DNA of 64,000 bases, taken from VXRJ01 sp964636705 (GTDB lineage: Bacteria > Acidobacteriota > Vicinamibacteria > Vicinamibacterales > UBA8438). The stretch is taken from positions 18,803 through 82,802 of the forward strand of contig CAZWUJ010000015.1 of the NCBI GenBank assembly GCA_964636705.1, read 5' to 3'. The first letter of the stretch is position 1. Every line of letters starts with the position of its first letter. Below the pieces are notes generated by a model. The model did no database searches. It had not been told where the DNA came from and saw only the letters and a list, made by a program, of their open reading frames with translations. Of the stretch, positions 7,938 through 17,504 are shown in pieces. A program made the position numbers and the translations under genes.

Positions 7938-9686
7938 ATGCGGCACCTCCCTCGAACCTTCTCCGGCGCCGTTGTGGCGTGTCTTCTACTCGCGGGCGTG
8001 CTGCTCTCGGCACAGTCTCCCGCCGACGACTACACCCCGGTGACGGAACAAATGCTTCTCGACCCGCCGGCAAGCGACTGGCTGATGTGGCGGCGCAGCT
8101 ACAACCACTGGGGCCACAGCCCCCTCGACCAGATCGACACGACGAACGTCGGCGACCTGCGCGTCGCCTGGGCGTGGACGATGGGCGAGGGCCTGCAGGA
8201 GACCACGCCGCTCGTTCACGACGGCATCATGTTCCTCGTCCAGGCGTGCGACTACATCGAAGCGCTCGACGTGAGCAACGGCACGCGCCTGTGGGAGTAT
8301 CGCCGGCCGCAGGTGGAGCATGCCGCCACCCTGGCCTGTGCGAACCGGAACGGAACGCTCTACCAGGACAGGCTCTACATCGGGACCCACGACGCCCATC
8401 TGGTCGCGCTCGACGCGCGGACCGGCGAGGTGGTGTGGGACCGGACGGTGGGCGACTGGGAAGTCGGTCAGCACTACTCCGGCGGGCCGCAGATCATCAA
8501 GGGACGGGTCGTGGCCGGGATGTCGGGATGCTACTTCCTCAATACGCGCTGCTGGATCTCGGCCCACGACGCCGACACCGGCGAGGAGGTGTGGCGCACC
8601 TACACGATCCCCCGCGAAGGCGAGTTCGGCTATGACACGTGGGGCGACATCCCCGACGAGATGCGGCGTGGCGGTTCCTCCTGGAACGCGCCAAGTTACG
8701 ACCCGGAGCTGAATCTGATCTACGCCGGCGTCGGGGTACCGATCCCCTGGGGCTCGGTGCAGCGCGGCACCGGCGATGGTGACGTCCTCTACACGAACTC
8801 GACCCTCGCGCTCGACGCCGACACGGGCGAGATCGCCTGGTACTTCCAGCACACCCCAAACGACGAATGGGACCTCGACCATCCGTACGCCAGGCTCATC
8901 GTCGAGACCGAGGTGTCGCCGGATCCCGACGCGGTCGAATGGCTGAACGGCGGGCTCAGCCCTGGTTCGCGGCGCAAGATCGTGACCGGCATCCCGGGCA
9001 AGACCGGCATTGTCTGGGCTCTCGATGCCGCCACCGGGGCGTTCCTCTGGGCCGAGCCGACAAACGTCCAGAACGTGGTCGCCGACGTCGACGCGGAGAG
9101 CCGCCGCGTCATCCTGAACGAGGATCTCAAGTTTCCGCAGGTAGGCGAGCCGGTCTTCGTCTGCCCGAGTCTGACCGGGGGCATCAACTGGAACGCGACG
9201 GCCTACCACCCCGGCACCAACGCCCTGTACGCGCCGACCAACAACGTCTGCATGAACCTGACCCTCAACGAATTCCGTGACCGCACGGGCTTTCACCACG
9301 GATCGGCGCGAGCCACGCGCGAGGTGGCGCCGGACGCCAACGGACAGGTCGGCATGCTCACCGCGATGGACATGGCCACCGGGGGAACGCGGTGGGTCCA
9401 TCGCCAGCGGGCCGGTATCGGCGGTTCGGTGCTGACCACGGGCGGCGGGCTGGTCTTCGTGACCGACGACGCCCGCCGGTTCCGGGCCTTCAACGCGGAG
9501 AACGGTGAGATCCTCTGGGAGCAGGTCCTCAACTCGAGCGCCGGCGGTTTTCCCGTGACCTACATGCACGACGGCGTGCAATACATCGCGATCGCGGCCG
9601 GCGGCGGTGTCCAATACCGGATGGTCACGCCGGAAATCCAGCAGCCGCCGCGCGGCAACATGCTCTGGGTCTTTAGGCTTCCGTAG
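7938..9686 (+). CDS. PQQ-dependent dehydrogenase, methanol/ethanol family-like
   Basis: A 582-residue exported eight-bladed quinoprotein. ATG at 7938 has AGAGGA upstream, and the signal peptide ends near LLSAQSP. The PQQ-propeller tryptophan-docking repeats are clear: LRVAWAWTMGEG, LVALDARTGEVVWDRTVG, ALDADTGEIAWYFQHTPND and FNAENGEILWEQVLN. The vicinal Cys-Cys disulfide of classical methanol dehydrogenase is absent: the site reads TLACANRNG. Cysteines in GMSGC and NTRCWISAHD resemble the soil-bacterial subfamily. No C-terminal haem c motif is present, so electrons must go to a separate acceptor. The true substrate is unknown. It converges on the second quinoprotein with a hairpin between them. 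Confidence 0.85.
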   Translation: MRHLPRTFSGAVVACLLLAGVLLSAQSPADDYTPVTEQMLLDPPASDWLMWRRSYNHWGHSPLDQIDTTNVGDLRVAWAWTMGEGLQETTPLVHDGIMFLVQACDYIEALDVSNGTRLWEYRRPQVEHAATLACANRNGTLYQDRLYIGTHDAHLVALDARTGEVVWDRTVGDWEVGQHYSGGPQIIKGRVVAGMSGCYFLNTRCWISAHDADTGEEVWRTYTIPREGEFGYDTWGDIPDEMRRGGSSWNAPSYDPELNLIYAGVGVPIPWGSVQRGTGDGDVLYTNSTLALDADTGEIAWYFQHTPNDEWDLDHPYARLIVETEVSPDPDAVEWLNGGLSPGSRRKIVTGIPGKTGIVWALDAATGAFLWAEPTNVQNVVADVDAESRRVILNEDLKFPQVGEPVFVCPSLTGGINWNATAYHPGTNALYAPTNNVCMNLTLNEFRDRTGFHHGSARATREVAPDANGQVGMLTAMDMATGGTRWVHRQRAGIGGSVLTTGGGLVFVTDDARRFRAFNAENGEILWEQVLNSSAGGFPVTYMHDGVQYIAIAAGGGVQYRMVTPEIQQPPRGNMLWVFRLP

Positions 9687-9753
9687 CTGCGTCTTCGTCA
9701 AGGCGCCACAGGGCCAGACTCGCCACGCTCGACGAACGCATTCCTGGAGCGTT

Positions 9754-9780
9754 CCTCGTCCCCGGCTTGCCCGGGTGAGG
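9754..9780. terminator. Hairpin between convergent quinoprotein genes
   Basis: Core stem CCCGG / CCGGG (9761-9765 with 9771-9775), extended after a small internal loop by CCTC / GAGG (9754-9757 with 9777-9780). It lies in the 96-nt gap between two convergent genes. No U tract is visible. Confidence 0.35.
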
Positions 9781-9782
9781 CG

Positions 9783-11966
9783 CTAGGGCAACGCGTAGGC
9801 CACTAGCGAGCCGGGAAAGCCGGTCTGAATGCTGCCGATCTGCACGACTATGTACTGCTTCCCGTCGTGCAGGTAGGTCATCATGCCGTACTGCCCGGGG
9901 GCCGGAAGCTCGACGCTCCCCAGGATCTCGCCCGTGTACTTGTCGCGGCCATGCAGCAGCAGCGGGGCGTCCGGCGTGATTTGCCGCGTCCCCTCGCTGA
10001 GAGAACGGGTCTGGACGAGGAGATCTCCGGTCACCATCTGAATCGAGAACCCCGCCCCCCCAGCGTTCGGGATGTCTACCCCGGCCAGCCGCGGATGCTC
10101 CCGGATCACCTGCGCGGTCTCCCCCACCGGGAGCGACCAGGCCTTCTCGCCGGTGTTCATCTGGTACGCGGTGAGCTGATTGTCCATCGGCTTGTAGAGC
10201 CGCAGACCGTCCAGCGTCGGCAGGCCGGTTACCGAAACGAAAGGCTCCTGCTCGGGAGTCGGGCGCCGGAAGCCGCCCGGCAGCCACGCGGCGACCGTCG
10301 TGCCGGTGGTGGGCGTCGAGTTGGGCGTGGCGCCGCCCGGGCCGGGCCGCGCGTAGTCCGGGTCGTCCTCGTCGACCCCGCCGGTAGGCCGCATGAACGA
10401 CGGGGCGCCACAGCTTCGACGATGCGAGTTGAACATCATTCCGGTGCTCGGGTCGGCGACCGGCGGATGCGGAATGATGTTGCCGCCGCCCAGGCAGCCG
10501 ACGTTGTTGAAGAAGTCGTTCGTGTGGTTCTCCGGCAACGCCGGCACGTACAGCCCGCCGACCCGGTAGTGCTCCAGGATCGCCAGCGCTTCCTGCCTCA
10601 GCTCCGGCGTGTAGTCGATGACGAATTCCTCGGTCAGGCCGTCCAGCACAATCGGGTCGACCGGCTCCGGCCGGGTGGGGTACGGCTGCATCGGTGAGGT
10701 GTAGTTGCCCGGCACTTCGGTCTGGATAACCGGCCGGTCTTCGATCGGCCAGATTGGCTCGCCCGTCGCGCGGTTGAAGGCAAAGACGAGGCCCTGCTTC
10801 GTGTTCTGGATGAGCGCGGGAATGGTCTCGCCGTCCACCGTCAGATCCATCAGGATCGGCGCGGTCGGCAGGTCGTAGTTCCACTGGTCGCTCCGGTGGA
10901 TCTGGAAGTGCCACCGCCGTTCACCAGTCCGAACGTCGAGGGCCAGCACGCAGCCGCCGAAGAGGTTGTCGCCCGGCCGGTGCCCCGCATAGCTTTGCAC
11001 CGTGGACGCGTTCGTCACGAGGTAGACGAGCCCCAGCTCCGGGTCGGCGGCGGCCGGCGCCCAGGTCGACATGTCGCCCGACCACTGCCACGCGTCGTTG
11101 TGCCAGGTCTCGTGGCCGAACTCGCCGGGCCGCGGAATCATGTGGAACTTCCAGAGCACCTCGCCGGTGGCGGCGTCCACCCCCATCACGTCGCCCGGAA
11201 CGTTCTCGATGCGTGTCTGGCCGTAGCTCGGCTGATGCCCGACGAGCACGACGACCACGCCGTTCACGACGATCGGCGGCGAGGAGCTGGTCACCATCCC
11301 CAGCTCGCGCGGGATGCCGTAGCCCGGATCGTAGCTGGGGGAGCGGTCCTGCCAGCGCCCCCAATCGTCGACGAGCGGCGGGATCAGGTCGAGGCCGCCG
11401 CTCTCCGGAAAGCCATCCAGCGGTATCTGCCGGCCCCAGTTCTCCAGCGGCCGTCCCGTCTCCGCGTCGAGCGCCCAGAGGAAGAAGGCGGGACTCGTGA
11501 CGAAAATGACGCCCCGGCCGTCGACCTCCGCGTAGGCAACCCCCTTTCCGTAGGCCTGCCGGGGCGAGCGGAGATGCCGGACCGTTTCCGGCTCGCGGAA
11601 CGTCCAGAGCGTCTCGCCGGTCGCCGGATCGATCGCCACCACCTGCCGGCGGGGCGACGCGACCGTGTACACGACCCCGTCGACATAGATCGGCGTGGCG
11701 CGGTTGAAGTAGTCGAGGTTCGGACCGAAGTTGTCCCCCCGCCAGATCCACGCCACCTCCAGATCGGAGAAGTTGTCGCCATTGATCTGGTCGAGGGCCG
11801 ATGAGCGGGTGTGTCCGGCGTCGCCGCCGAGATAGCGCCACTCGCCGTTCTCCGTGCCGATGAGACGTTGCGCGTGCGCGACCGACTCGGTCAGCAACGC
11901 GACGGCAAGGACAGCGGCAAGAGATCCGGTGAGGGCGAGAATCTGCGATCGTGAAATTACAGGCAT
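9783..11966 (-). CDS. PQQ-binding-like beta-propeller dehydrogenase (quinoprotein)
   Basis: A 727-residue exported quinoprotein. ATG at 11966 is preferred over 11978 because a GGGG patch lies about 8 nt upstream and the signal peptide (MPVISRSQIL to AHAQR) fits. PQQ-propeller repeats include EWRYLGGDAGHTRSSALDQI, VVAIDPATGETLWTFREP, VMGVDAATGEVLWKFHM, VLALDVRTGERRWHFQIH and FAFNRATGEPIWPIEDR. These resemble the dehydrogenase domain of membrane glucose dehydrogenase, but the five N-terminal membrane helices of that enzyme are missing, so this is a soluble periplasmic form. A spacer around residues 470-570 between propeller blades contains VGCLGGGNIIPHPP. The sugar or alcohol oxidised is not known. 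Confidence 0.83.
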   Translation of the reverse strand: MPVISRSQILALTGSLAAVLAVALLTESVAHAQRLIGTENGEWRYLGGDAGHTRSSALDQINGDNFSDLEVAWIWRGDNFGPNLDYFNRATPIYVDGVVYTVASPRRQVVAIDPATGETLWTFREPETVRHLRSPRQAYGKGVAYAEVDGRGVIFVTSPAFFLWALDAETGRPLENWGRQIPLDGFPESGGLDLIPPLVDDWGRWQDRSPSYDPGYGIPRELGMVTSSSPPIVVNGVVVVLVGHQPSYGQTRIENVPGDVMGVDAATGEVLWKFHMIPRPGEFGHETWHNDAWQWSGDMSTWAPAAADPELGLVYLVTNASTVQSYAGHRPGDNLFGGCVLALDVRTGERRWHFQIHRSDQWNYDLPTAPILMDLTVDGETIPALIQNTKQGLVFAFNRATGEPIWPIEDRPVIQTEVPGNYTSPMQPYPTRPEPVDPIVLDGLTEEFVIDYTPELRQEALAILEHYRVGGLYVPALPENHTNDFFNNVGCLGGGNIIPHPPVADPSTGMMFNSHRRSCGAPSFMRPTGGVDEDDPDYARPGPGGATPNSTPTTGTTVAAWLPGGFRRPTPEQEPFVSVTGLPTLDGLRLYKPMDNQLTAYQMNTGEKAWSLPVGETAQVIREHPRLAGVDIPNAGGAGFSIQMVTGDLLVQTRSLSEGTRQITPDAPLLLHGRDKYTGEILGSVELPAPGQYGMMTYLHDGKQYIVVQIGSIQTGFPGSLVAYALP

Positions 11967-12054
11967 GGCAGGCCCCATTCTAAAGGGCGGGCGTGGCAGC
12001 CCGACAGTCTCATGTCCGAGCGGGCGCCGGCCATGTCATTCCGCCGGCACGGGT

Positions 12055-12060
12055 TAATAT
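12055..12060 (+). promoter_or_regulatory. Possible -10 element upstream of the exported protein gene
   Basis: TAATAT in an AT-rich patch of an otherwise GC-rich gap, 28 nt before the ATG at 12089. No good -35 box is seen. Confidence 0.3.
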
Positions 12061-12088
12061 TGTAGGTACCTCTCGAGGAGAGAAGCCG

Positions 12089-13090
12089 ATGCGCAAGACA
12101 TGCTCCGCGGCGTTCTCCGGTCTGGCAATCCTGTTCACGCTCGCTGCCTCGCCGGCCCTGGCCCAGTCGGGGGGCGACAACATGCCGATGCGGACGCCCG
12201 ACGGGCACCCGGACATCTCCGGCACCTTTACCTTCCGGACGCTGACGCCGATGCAGCGGCCGGCCCAGTTCGAGGGACAGGAGACGCTGGATCCGGAGGA
12301 GGCCGCCGCCTTCGAAGCGTCGGAGCGGACGCGCCAGAACCGCGATCTCTACGACCCCGAGAGGGGCCAGCCGAGCGCGGGATACCAGCCGCGCGCGCAG
12401 GGTGGAGTGCTCTCCTACAACGAGTTCTGGTACGAGCGCGGCGTCGAGTTGACCTCGGACAAGCGGACGTCGCTCATCGTCGATCCCCCCACCGGGCGGT
12501 ATCCCCCGTTTACCGAGGCGGCCCAGGAAAGGAACCGCGAGCGTGCCGCCCACCGCCGGGAGCACATGTACGACTCCTACGAGAACCGAAGCCTGGGCGA
12601 TCGCTGCATCGCGTTCACGAAGTCGGGACCGCCCATTCGCCCCGGCGCGTACAACAACAACCTGATGATTTTCCAGACGGCCGACCATGTCGTGATTCTC
12701 ACCGAGCAGGCGCGCCTGGCGCGGATCATCCCGCTCGACGACACGGAAAAGCCTCGATTCGAGCAGCTCACCGGCGTGTCACGCGGCCGCTGGGAGGGAG
12801 AAACGCTGGTCATCGAAACCACGCAGTTCCGCGATTGGGGTAACGGACGGATCGGCCCGAACGTGCACCTGGTCGAACGGCTGACCCGGCTCGATGCCGA
12901 TACCGTCGCCTACGAGTACACGGTGACCGACCCGTCGACGTACACCGCGCCCTATACGGTCATGTTGCCGTTCCGGCGAACTGACGGCGAGATCTTCGAG
13001 TACGCCTGCCACGAGGGCAACATCGGGCTGCACGGCATTCTCGCGGGGGCGCGGCAGTTCGAGCGTGACGGGCGCGAGTTGCGTCCCTGA
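12089..13090 (+). CDS. Exported protein of unknown function
   Basis: A 333-residue secreted protein that I do not recognise by function. ATG at 12089 is preceded by GAGGAGA, and a signal peptide ends near ASPALAQSG. The mature protein begins with a TPDGHPDISGTFTFRTLTP segment, a pattern seen in many conserved exported proteins of Acidobacteriota. It continues with GDRCIAFTKSGPP, NNNLMIFQTADHVVILTE, GRWEGETLVIETTQF and a C-terminal EIFEYACHEGNIG. The two cysteines in GDRC and EYACHEG could pair or bind metal; that is speculation. It stands alone between the quinoprotein (divergent) and the cytochrome oxidase operon. Confidence 0.75.
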   Translation: MRKTCSAAFSGLAILFTLAASPALAQSGGDNMPMRTPDGHPDISGTFTFRTLTPMQRPAQFEGQETLDPEEAAAFEASERTRQNRDLYDPERGQPSAGYQPRAQGGVLSYNEFWYERGVELTSDKRTSLIVDPPTGRYPPFTEAAQERNRERAAHRREHMYDSYENRSLGDRCIAFTKSGPPIRPGAYNNNLMIFQTADHVVILTEQARLARIIPLDDTEKPRFEQLTGVSRGRWEGETLVIETTQFRDWGNGRIGPNVHLVERLTRLDADTVAYEYTVTDPSTYTAPYTVMLPFRRTDGEIFEYACHEGNIGLHGILAGARQFERDGRELRP

Positions 13091-13143
13091 CCGTGCGCCT
13101 GCTGCGACCTGCGCGTCCGGCGGGCAAGTGCAGCGGCCGCTGT

Positions 13144-13173
13144 TTGCGTCGATCATGCGGGGCCGGATAGAAT
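13144..13173 (+). promoter_or_regulatory. Possible promoter of the cytochrome oxidase operon
   Basis: TAGAAT at 13168-13173 with a poor -35 match TTGCGT at 13144-13149 (18-nt spacer). It lies in the 227-nt gap before ctaD and would leave a leader of about 140 nt. Nothing else was recognised in that gap. Confidence 0.3.
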
Positions 13174-13317
13174 CCGCGCGGGTCGTGTGGTTTCGTGCGG
13201 CCTGCGGATCCTGGACGGGCCGCGAGGCGACGGATGTAGGCAACCGGCCCCGCACGATTCCCAGCGGACTGAAGCGGGCCGGAACCAGCGTGAGAGTGCG
13301 CGAAAGGAGTCACGACG

Positions 13318-15162
13318 TTGGCTGACGTGACGACGACGAAGGAAACCACCGCCCACGACGCGGGCGAAGGACACGAGGCTGCCCACGGCCACGACGAGCA
13401 CGGACATCACGAGCTCGGGTTCTGGCAGACCTACGTCTTCTCGGTCGACCACAAGGTGATCGGCATCCAGTACGCCGTCACCGGCCTTCTCTTTCTGCTG
13501 TTCGGCTTCCTGCTGATGATGGTGATGCGGTGGCAGATCGCCTACCCCGGCGAGCCGATCCCCCTGATTGGTTCGTGGCTGGGCGACGAGCGCGCGCCGA
13601 GCGGAATCATGCTGCCGGAGTTCTACAACCAGTTGGGAGCGATGCACGGCACCATCATGGTGTTCCTCGGTGTCGTCCCGCTCGCCGTCGGAGGCTTCGG
13701 CAACTTCGTGTTGCCGCTGCAGATCGGCGCACCCGACATGGCCTTCCCGAAGCTCAACATGGCGAGCTACTGGTCCTTCTTCGTCGGCGGCGTCGTGATG
13801 TTCGCCAGCTTCTTCGTGCCGGGCGGGGCGGCCAACTCCGGGTGGACTTCCTATGCGCCGCTGTCGGTCCTCGCTACGACGGGACAGACGATGTGGCTCG
13901 TCGGGATGATCTTCCTCATCACGTCGTCGCTGCTCGGCTCGGTCAACTTCATCGTCACGACGATCCAGTTGCGCGCGCCGGGACTGACCTTCATGCGGTT
14001 GCCGTACTTCGTCTGGGCGCAGCTCGTGACGGCGTTCCTGCTGCTCCTGGCCTTCCCGCCGCTTGAAGCGGCCGGCGTGATGCAGTTGATGGACCGGGTG
14101 GCGGGCACCAGCTTCTTCATGCCGAGCGGCCTCGTCTATGCCGACGCTGCGGTGGAGGTCGCCGGCGGCGGCAGCGTGCTGCTCTGGCAGCATCTCTTCT
14201 GGTTCCTGGCGCATCCGGAGGTGTACGTCCTGATCCTTCCGGCCCTCGGCATCGTCGCCGACATCGTCGCCAACAACACGCGCAAGCCGATCTGGGGCTA
14301 CCGCGTGCTGGTCTATTCAGCCGTCTTCCTCGGCTTCATGTCGTTCATCGTCTGGGCGCACCACATGTTCCTGACCGGCATGGGAACGACGATGAGCTCG
14401 TTCTTCCAGACGACGACGATGATCATCTCGATCCCGTCGGTCGTCATTCTGTCGTCCCTGTTCCTCTCGCTCTACGGGGGATCCATCCGGTTCACGGTGC
14501 CGATGCTGTTCGCTCTGGCGTTCCTGCCGATGTTCGGAATCGGCGGCCTCACCGGGCTGCCGCTCGGCCTGGCGGCGCCGGACCTCCACCTGCACGACAC
14601 TTACTACGTCATCGGCCACTTCCACTACGTCGTGGCCCCCGGCACCTTGATGGCGCTCTTCGGCGGCATCTACTACTGGTTCCCGAAGGCCACGGGCCGC
14701 AAGATGAACGACTTCCTCGGGCGCATCCACTTCTGGGGATCGTTCATCGCCATCAACGTCGTGTTCATGCCGATGTTCATTCAGGGCCTCGCCGGGATGA
14801 ACCGCCGGATGTATGACGGCGGCGAGCAGTACGTCATGAACGCCGACGTCCTGGTGTGGAACGAGGTGATCAGCATGGGGGCCTGGGCGCTCGGCCTGTT
14901 CCAGCTCCCGTTCATCTACAACTTCTTCAACAGCATCAAGCGCGGTGAGAAGGTGGGCAGGAACCCATGGAAGGCGACCACGCTGGAGTGGGAAGCGCCG
15001 TCGCCGCCGCCGCACGGGAACTTCGCTTCTCCGCCAAGGGCGTACCGTGGCCCCTACGAGTACAGTGTGCCGGGAGCGGCGGACGATTTCATCAGCCAGG
15101 GCGATCCGGACCCGTCCGGCTCGGTTGGCGCGGCGGCCGAGCCCGAACCGGCCGGCGCCTGA
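13318..15162 (+). CDS. ctaD: Cytochrome c oxidase subunit I
   Basis: The 614-residue catalytic subunit of an A-type haem-copper oxidase in the inner membrane. It reduces O2 to water and pumps protons. TTG start at 13318 is chosen for AAAGGAG eight nt upstream. About twelve transmembrane helices are visible. Haem and CuB ligands: AMHGTIMVF (low-spin haem), FWFLAHPEVYVLILP (CuB His with the cross-linked Tyr), WAHHMFLTGM (two CuB His) and HDTYYVIGHFHYVV (high- and low-spin haem His). Unusually, the cytoplasmic N-terminus (residues 11-35) is rich in histidine and acid (AHDAGEGHEAAHGHDEHGHH), a possible metal-binding tail. It is the first gene of the operon; subunits III, IV and II follow. Confidence 0.95.
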   Translation: MADVTTTKETTAHDAGEGHEAAHGHDEHGHHELGFWQTYVFSVDHKVIGIQYAVTGLLFLLFGFLLMMVMRWQIAYPGEPIPLIGSWLGDERAPSGIMLPEFYNQLGAMHGTIMVFLGVVPLAVGGFGNFVLPLQIGAPDMAFPKLNMASYWSFFVGGVVMFASFFVPGGAANSGWTSYAPLSVLATTGQTMWLVGMIFLITSSLLGSVNFIVTTIQLRAPGLTFMRLPYFVWAQLVTAFLLLLAFPPLEAAGVMQLMDRVAGTSFFMPSGLVYADAAVEVAGGGSVLLWQHLFWFLAHPEVYVLILPALGIVADIVANNTRKPIWGYRVLVYSAVFLGFMSFIVWAHHMFLTGMGTTMSSFFQTTTMIISIPSVVILSSLFLSLYGGSIRFTVPMLFALAFLPMFGIGGLTGLPLGLAAPDLHLHDTYYVIGHFHYVVAPGTLMALFGGIYYWFPKATGRKMNDFLGRIHFWGSFIAINVVFMPMFIQGLAGMNRRMYDGGEQYVMNADVLVWNEVISMGAWALGLFQLPFIYNFFNSIKRGEKVGRNPWKATTLEWEAPSPPPHGNFASPPRAYRGPYEYSVPGAADDFISQGDPDPSGSVGAAAEPEPAGA

Positions 15163-15199
15163 CGCGCGAGAAACGAACGACAGGGCATAGCGTCGAAAT

Positions 15200-15796
<597 letters not shown>

Positions 15797-15824
15797 GCGG
15801 CTGCGGAGAACAACGAGCGGACCA

Positions 15825-16169
15825 ATGAGTGAAGACGTTCAGGCGCACATTCGGACGTATATGAAGGTGGCCATCGCGCTCGCCGTGCTGACCGTGGTCA
15901 CGGTGCTGGTCTCGTACATCGACTTCTGGGGCGTGCCGATCGCGGTCATCGTGGCGCTGATCATCGCGACGACCAAGGGCTCGCTGGTGGTCAGCTTCTT
16001 CATGCACCTGATCGGCGAGCGGAAGATGATCTACTGGTCGTTGCTCCTGACCATCGTCTTCTTCCTCGCCCTCATCTTCCTGCCGCTGCTCGGCCACGCC
16101 GACAAGTTGGGCGAGTACTACACGGTGCCGAACGCCAACGCGCCGGCGCCCGCCGCGACGGCGCACTGA
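15825..16169 (+). CDS. Cytochrome c oxidase subunit IV (CyoD/COX4-prokaryotic family)
   Basis: A 114-residue membrane protein with three helices. The pattern HIRTYMKVAIALAVLTVVTV, then FFMHLIGERKMIYWSLLLT and a third hydrophobic segment, matches the prokaryotic subunit IV family. The role is assembly or stability of the oxidase. It ends in an Ala/Pro-rich tail with a histidine. It lies between subunit III and two tiny genes in the same direction, so co-transcription is near certain. Confidence 0.85.
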   Translation: MSEDVQAHIRTYMKVAIALAVLTVVTVLVSYIDFWGVPIAVIVALIIATTKGSLVVSFFMHLIGERKMIYWSLLLTIVFFLALIFLPLLGHADKLGEYYTVPNANAPAPAATAH

Positions 16170-16200
16170 GGACCCAAGCAGGAGAGAGACGCAGGCCGCC

Positions 16201-16410
16201 ATGTCGCTCCGATCCATTCATCTGCTCTTCATCGTCGCCTCCATCCTGCTGGCGACGCTCATGACGTGGTGGAGCGTGGCGATGTTCACGACGGGGCGGG
16301 GCGGCGGCGGCTATCTGCTGTTCGCCGGCGGCTCGCTTGCGGCGGTGATTGGAATGACCGTCTACGCGGTGGTGTTCGTCCGCAAGACGCGCGCAATCGG
16401 GATGCGCTGA
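16201..16410 (+). CDS. Small two-helix membrane protein in cox operon
   Basis: A 69-residue protein starting with ATG at 16201; GGAGAGA lies about 13 nt upstream. Residues 5-27 and about 40-60 form two hydrophobic helices linked by a glycine-rich turn (TTGRGGGGYL), and the C-terminus is basic (RKTRAIGMR). No family is recognised. Its place inside the oxidase operon, with short gaps on both sides, suggests an accessory or assembly role, which is inference. Confidence 0.7.
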   Translation: MSLRSIHLLFIVASILLATLMTWWSVAMFTTGRGGGGYLLFAGGSLAAVIGMTVYAVVFVRKTRAIGMR

Positions 16411-16429
16411 CACTGGCGGGGGGTTTGCC

Positions 16430-16708
16430 ATGACCAGATTCTCGACGGCAACGATTGTGGCGGCCGTAGTCACGCTCGCGCCCGCGGTGGCGTGGGCCTG
16501 CCCGATCTGCTTCGGCGGCGATCCGGACTCGGTGGAAGCGCAAAGCCTGAACTGGGCGGTCTTCACGCTGCTCGGCGTAACCGGGGGCGTGTTGAGCGGC
16601 TTCGTTGGATTCATCTTTCACTTGTTGAAACGGTCCCGGCAGGCGCTCGGGAACGACGACGCATTCGACGCCACGGATAACGGCCGAAATGCGGGAGGGA
16701 TTTCGTAG
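16430..16708 (+). CDS. Small membrane protein with CPICF motif in cox operon
   Basis: A 92-residue protein. Residues 1-23 look like a signal peptide or first helix; the mature start has ACPICFGGDPDS, and a second helix spans about 43-65. The CPxC pair just after the predicted export signal would face the periplasm and could bind copper or act as a thiol pair; I infer this from position and motif only. The stop codon (TAG 16706-16708) is directly followed by the ATG of subunit II, so the two are translationally linked. An assembly role for the CuA centre is attractive but unproven. Confidence 0.72.
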   Translation: MTRFSTATIVAAVVTLAPAVAWACPICFGGDPDSVEAQSLNWAVFTLLGVTGGVLSGFVGFIFHLLKRSRQALGNDDAFDATDNGRNAGGIS

Positions 16709-17455
16709 ATGGGCGAGTTGCTCGGACTGCCGATTCAGGCGTCGGCCCACGCCGGCGAGATCGATCAGATGATCATTCTCATCCACTACCTGATGGCGGT
16801 GCTGTTCGTCGGGTGGGGAGCCTTCTACATCTATACGCTGATTCGATTCCGCGCGAGCGCGAACCCGAAGGCGGACTACACGGGAGTGACCAGCCACACT
16901 TCCACCTATCTGGAGTGGGCGGTGGCGGCGATCGAGGCGGTCCTTCTCGTCGGTTTCGCCATCCCGGCGTGGGCGCACCGGGTCAACGACATCCCGCCGG
17001 AAGGGGAGGCGACCGTCGTCAACGTTATTTCCAAGCAGTTCGAGTGGATCTCCCACTACGCGGGCGCGGACGGTCGTTTCGGTCTGCGGGACATCAGCCT
17101 GATCTCGCCCACCAACGTGATCGGTCTCGACCGGTCCAGTCCGAACGGCGCCGACGACATCGTCACGGTCAACCAACTGAACATGCCGGTCGACAAGCCG
17201 GTGATCGTCTATCTGACGTCGCAGGACGTAATCCACAGCTTCGCCATCGCCGAAATGCGCGTGAAGCAGGATGCGGTCCCTGGGATTCAGATCCCGGTGT
17301 GGTGGGTGCCGACCGAGGTAGGAGACTACGAGGTCAACTGCTCGCAGCTCTGCGGCCTCGGGCACTACCGCATGCGCGGCTTCGTCAGCGTGATGACGCA
17401 GGACGACTACGACGCCTGGCTCGCGGAAGAAGCGTCTTTCCTGACCGGCAACTGA
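16709..17455 (+). CDS. ctaC: Cytochrome c oxidase subunit II (CuA)
   Basis: A 248-residue membrane-anchored cupredoxin that takes electrons from cytochrome c through the binuclear CuA site. Two N-terminal helices (about 23-47 and 68-90) precede the periplasmic domain. CuA ligands are visible: His in SQDVIHSFAIAE, and CSQLCGLGHYRMRG with two Cys, His and Met. The QFEW aromatic motif is present (residues about 110-113). There is no fused haem c domain, so a separate cytochrome c is needed. Being last in the operon, after two tiny genes, is unusual; subunit II generally leads cox operons. Confidence 0.93.
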   Translation: MGELLGLPIQASAHAGEIDQMIILIHYLMAVLFVGWGAFYIYTLIRFRASANPKADYTGVTSHTSTYLEWAVAAIEAVLLVGFAIPAWAHRVNDIPPEGEATVVNVISKQFEWISHYAGADGRFGLRDISLISPTNVIGLDRSSPNGADDIVTVNQLNMPVDKPVIVYLTSQDVIHSFAIAEMRVKQDAVPGIQIPVWWVPTEVGDYEVNCSQLCGLGHYRMRGFVSVMTQDDYDAWLAEEASFLTGN

Positions 17456-17504
17456 TCCCCGTCAGGGGTGTTGACCAGCGGCCCTCTCGCGTTGGCTGGC
17501 GTCC

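Noticed and set aside
7986..9701. 571-codon minus-strand open frame opposite the quinoprotein
   Set aside because: Antisense shadow, with His/Arg/Val-rich non-protein-like composition and no ribosome site.
17456..17476. CCCC-GTCA-GGGG hairpin as terminator after ctaC
   Set aside because: Only four base pairs; too weak to call.
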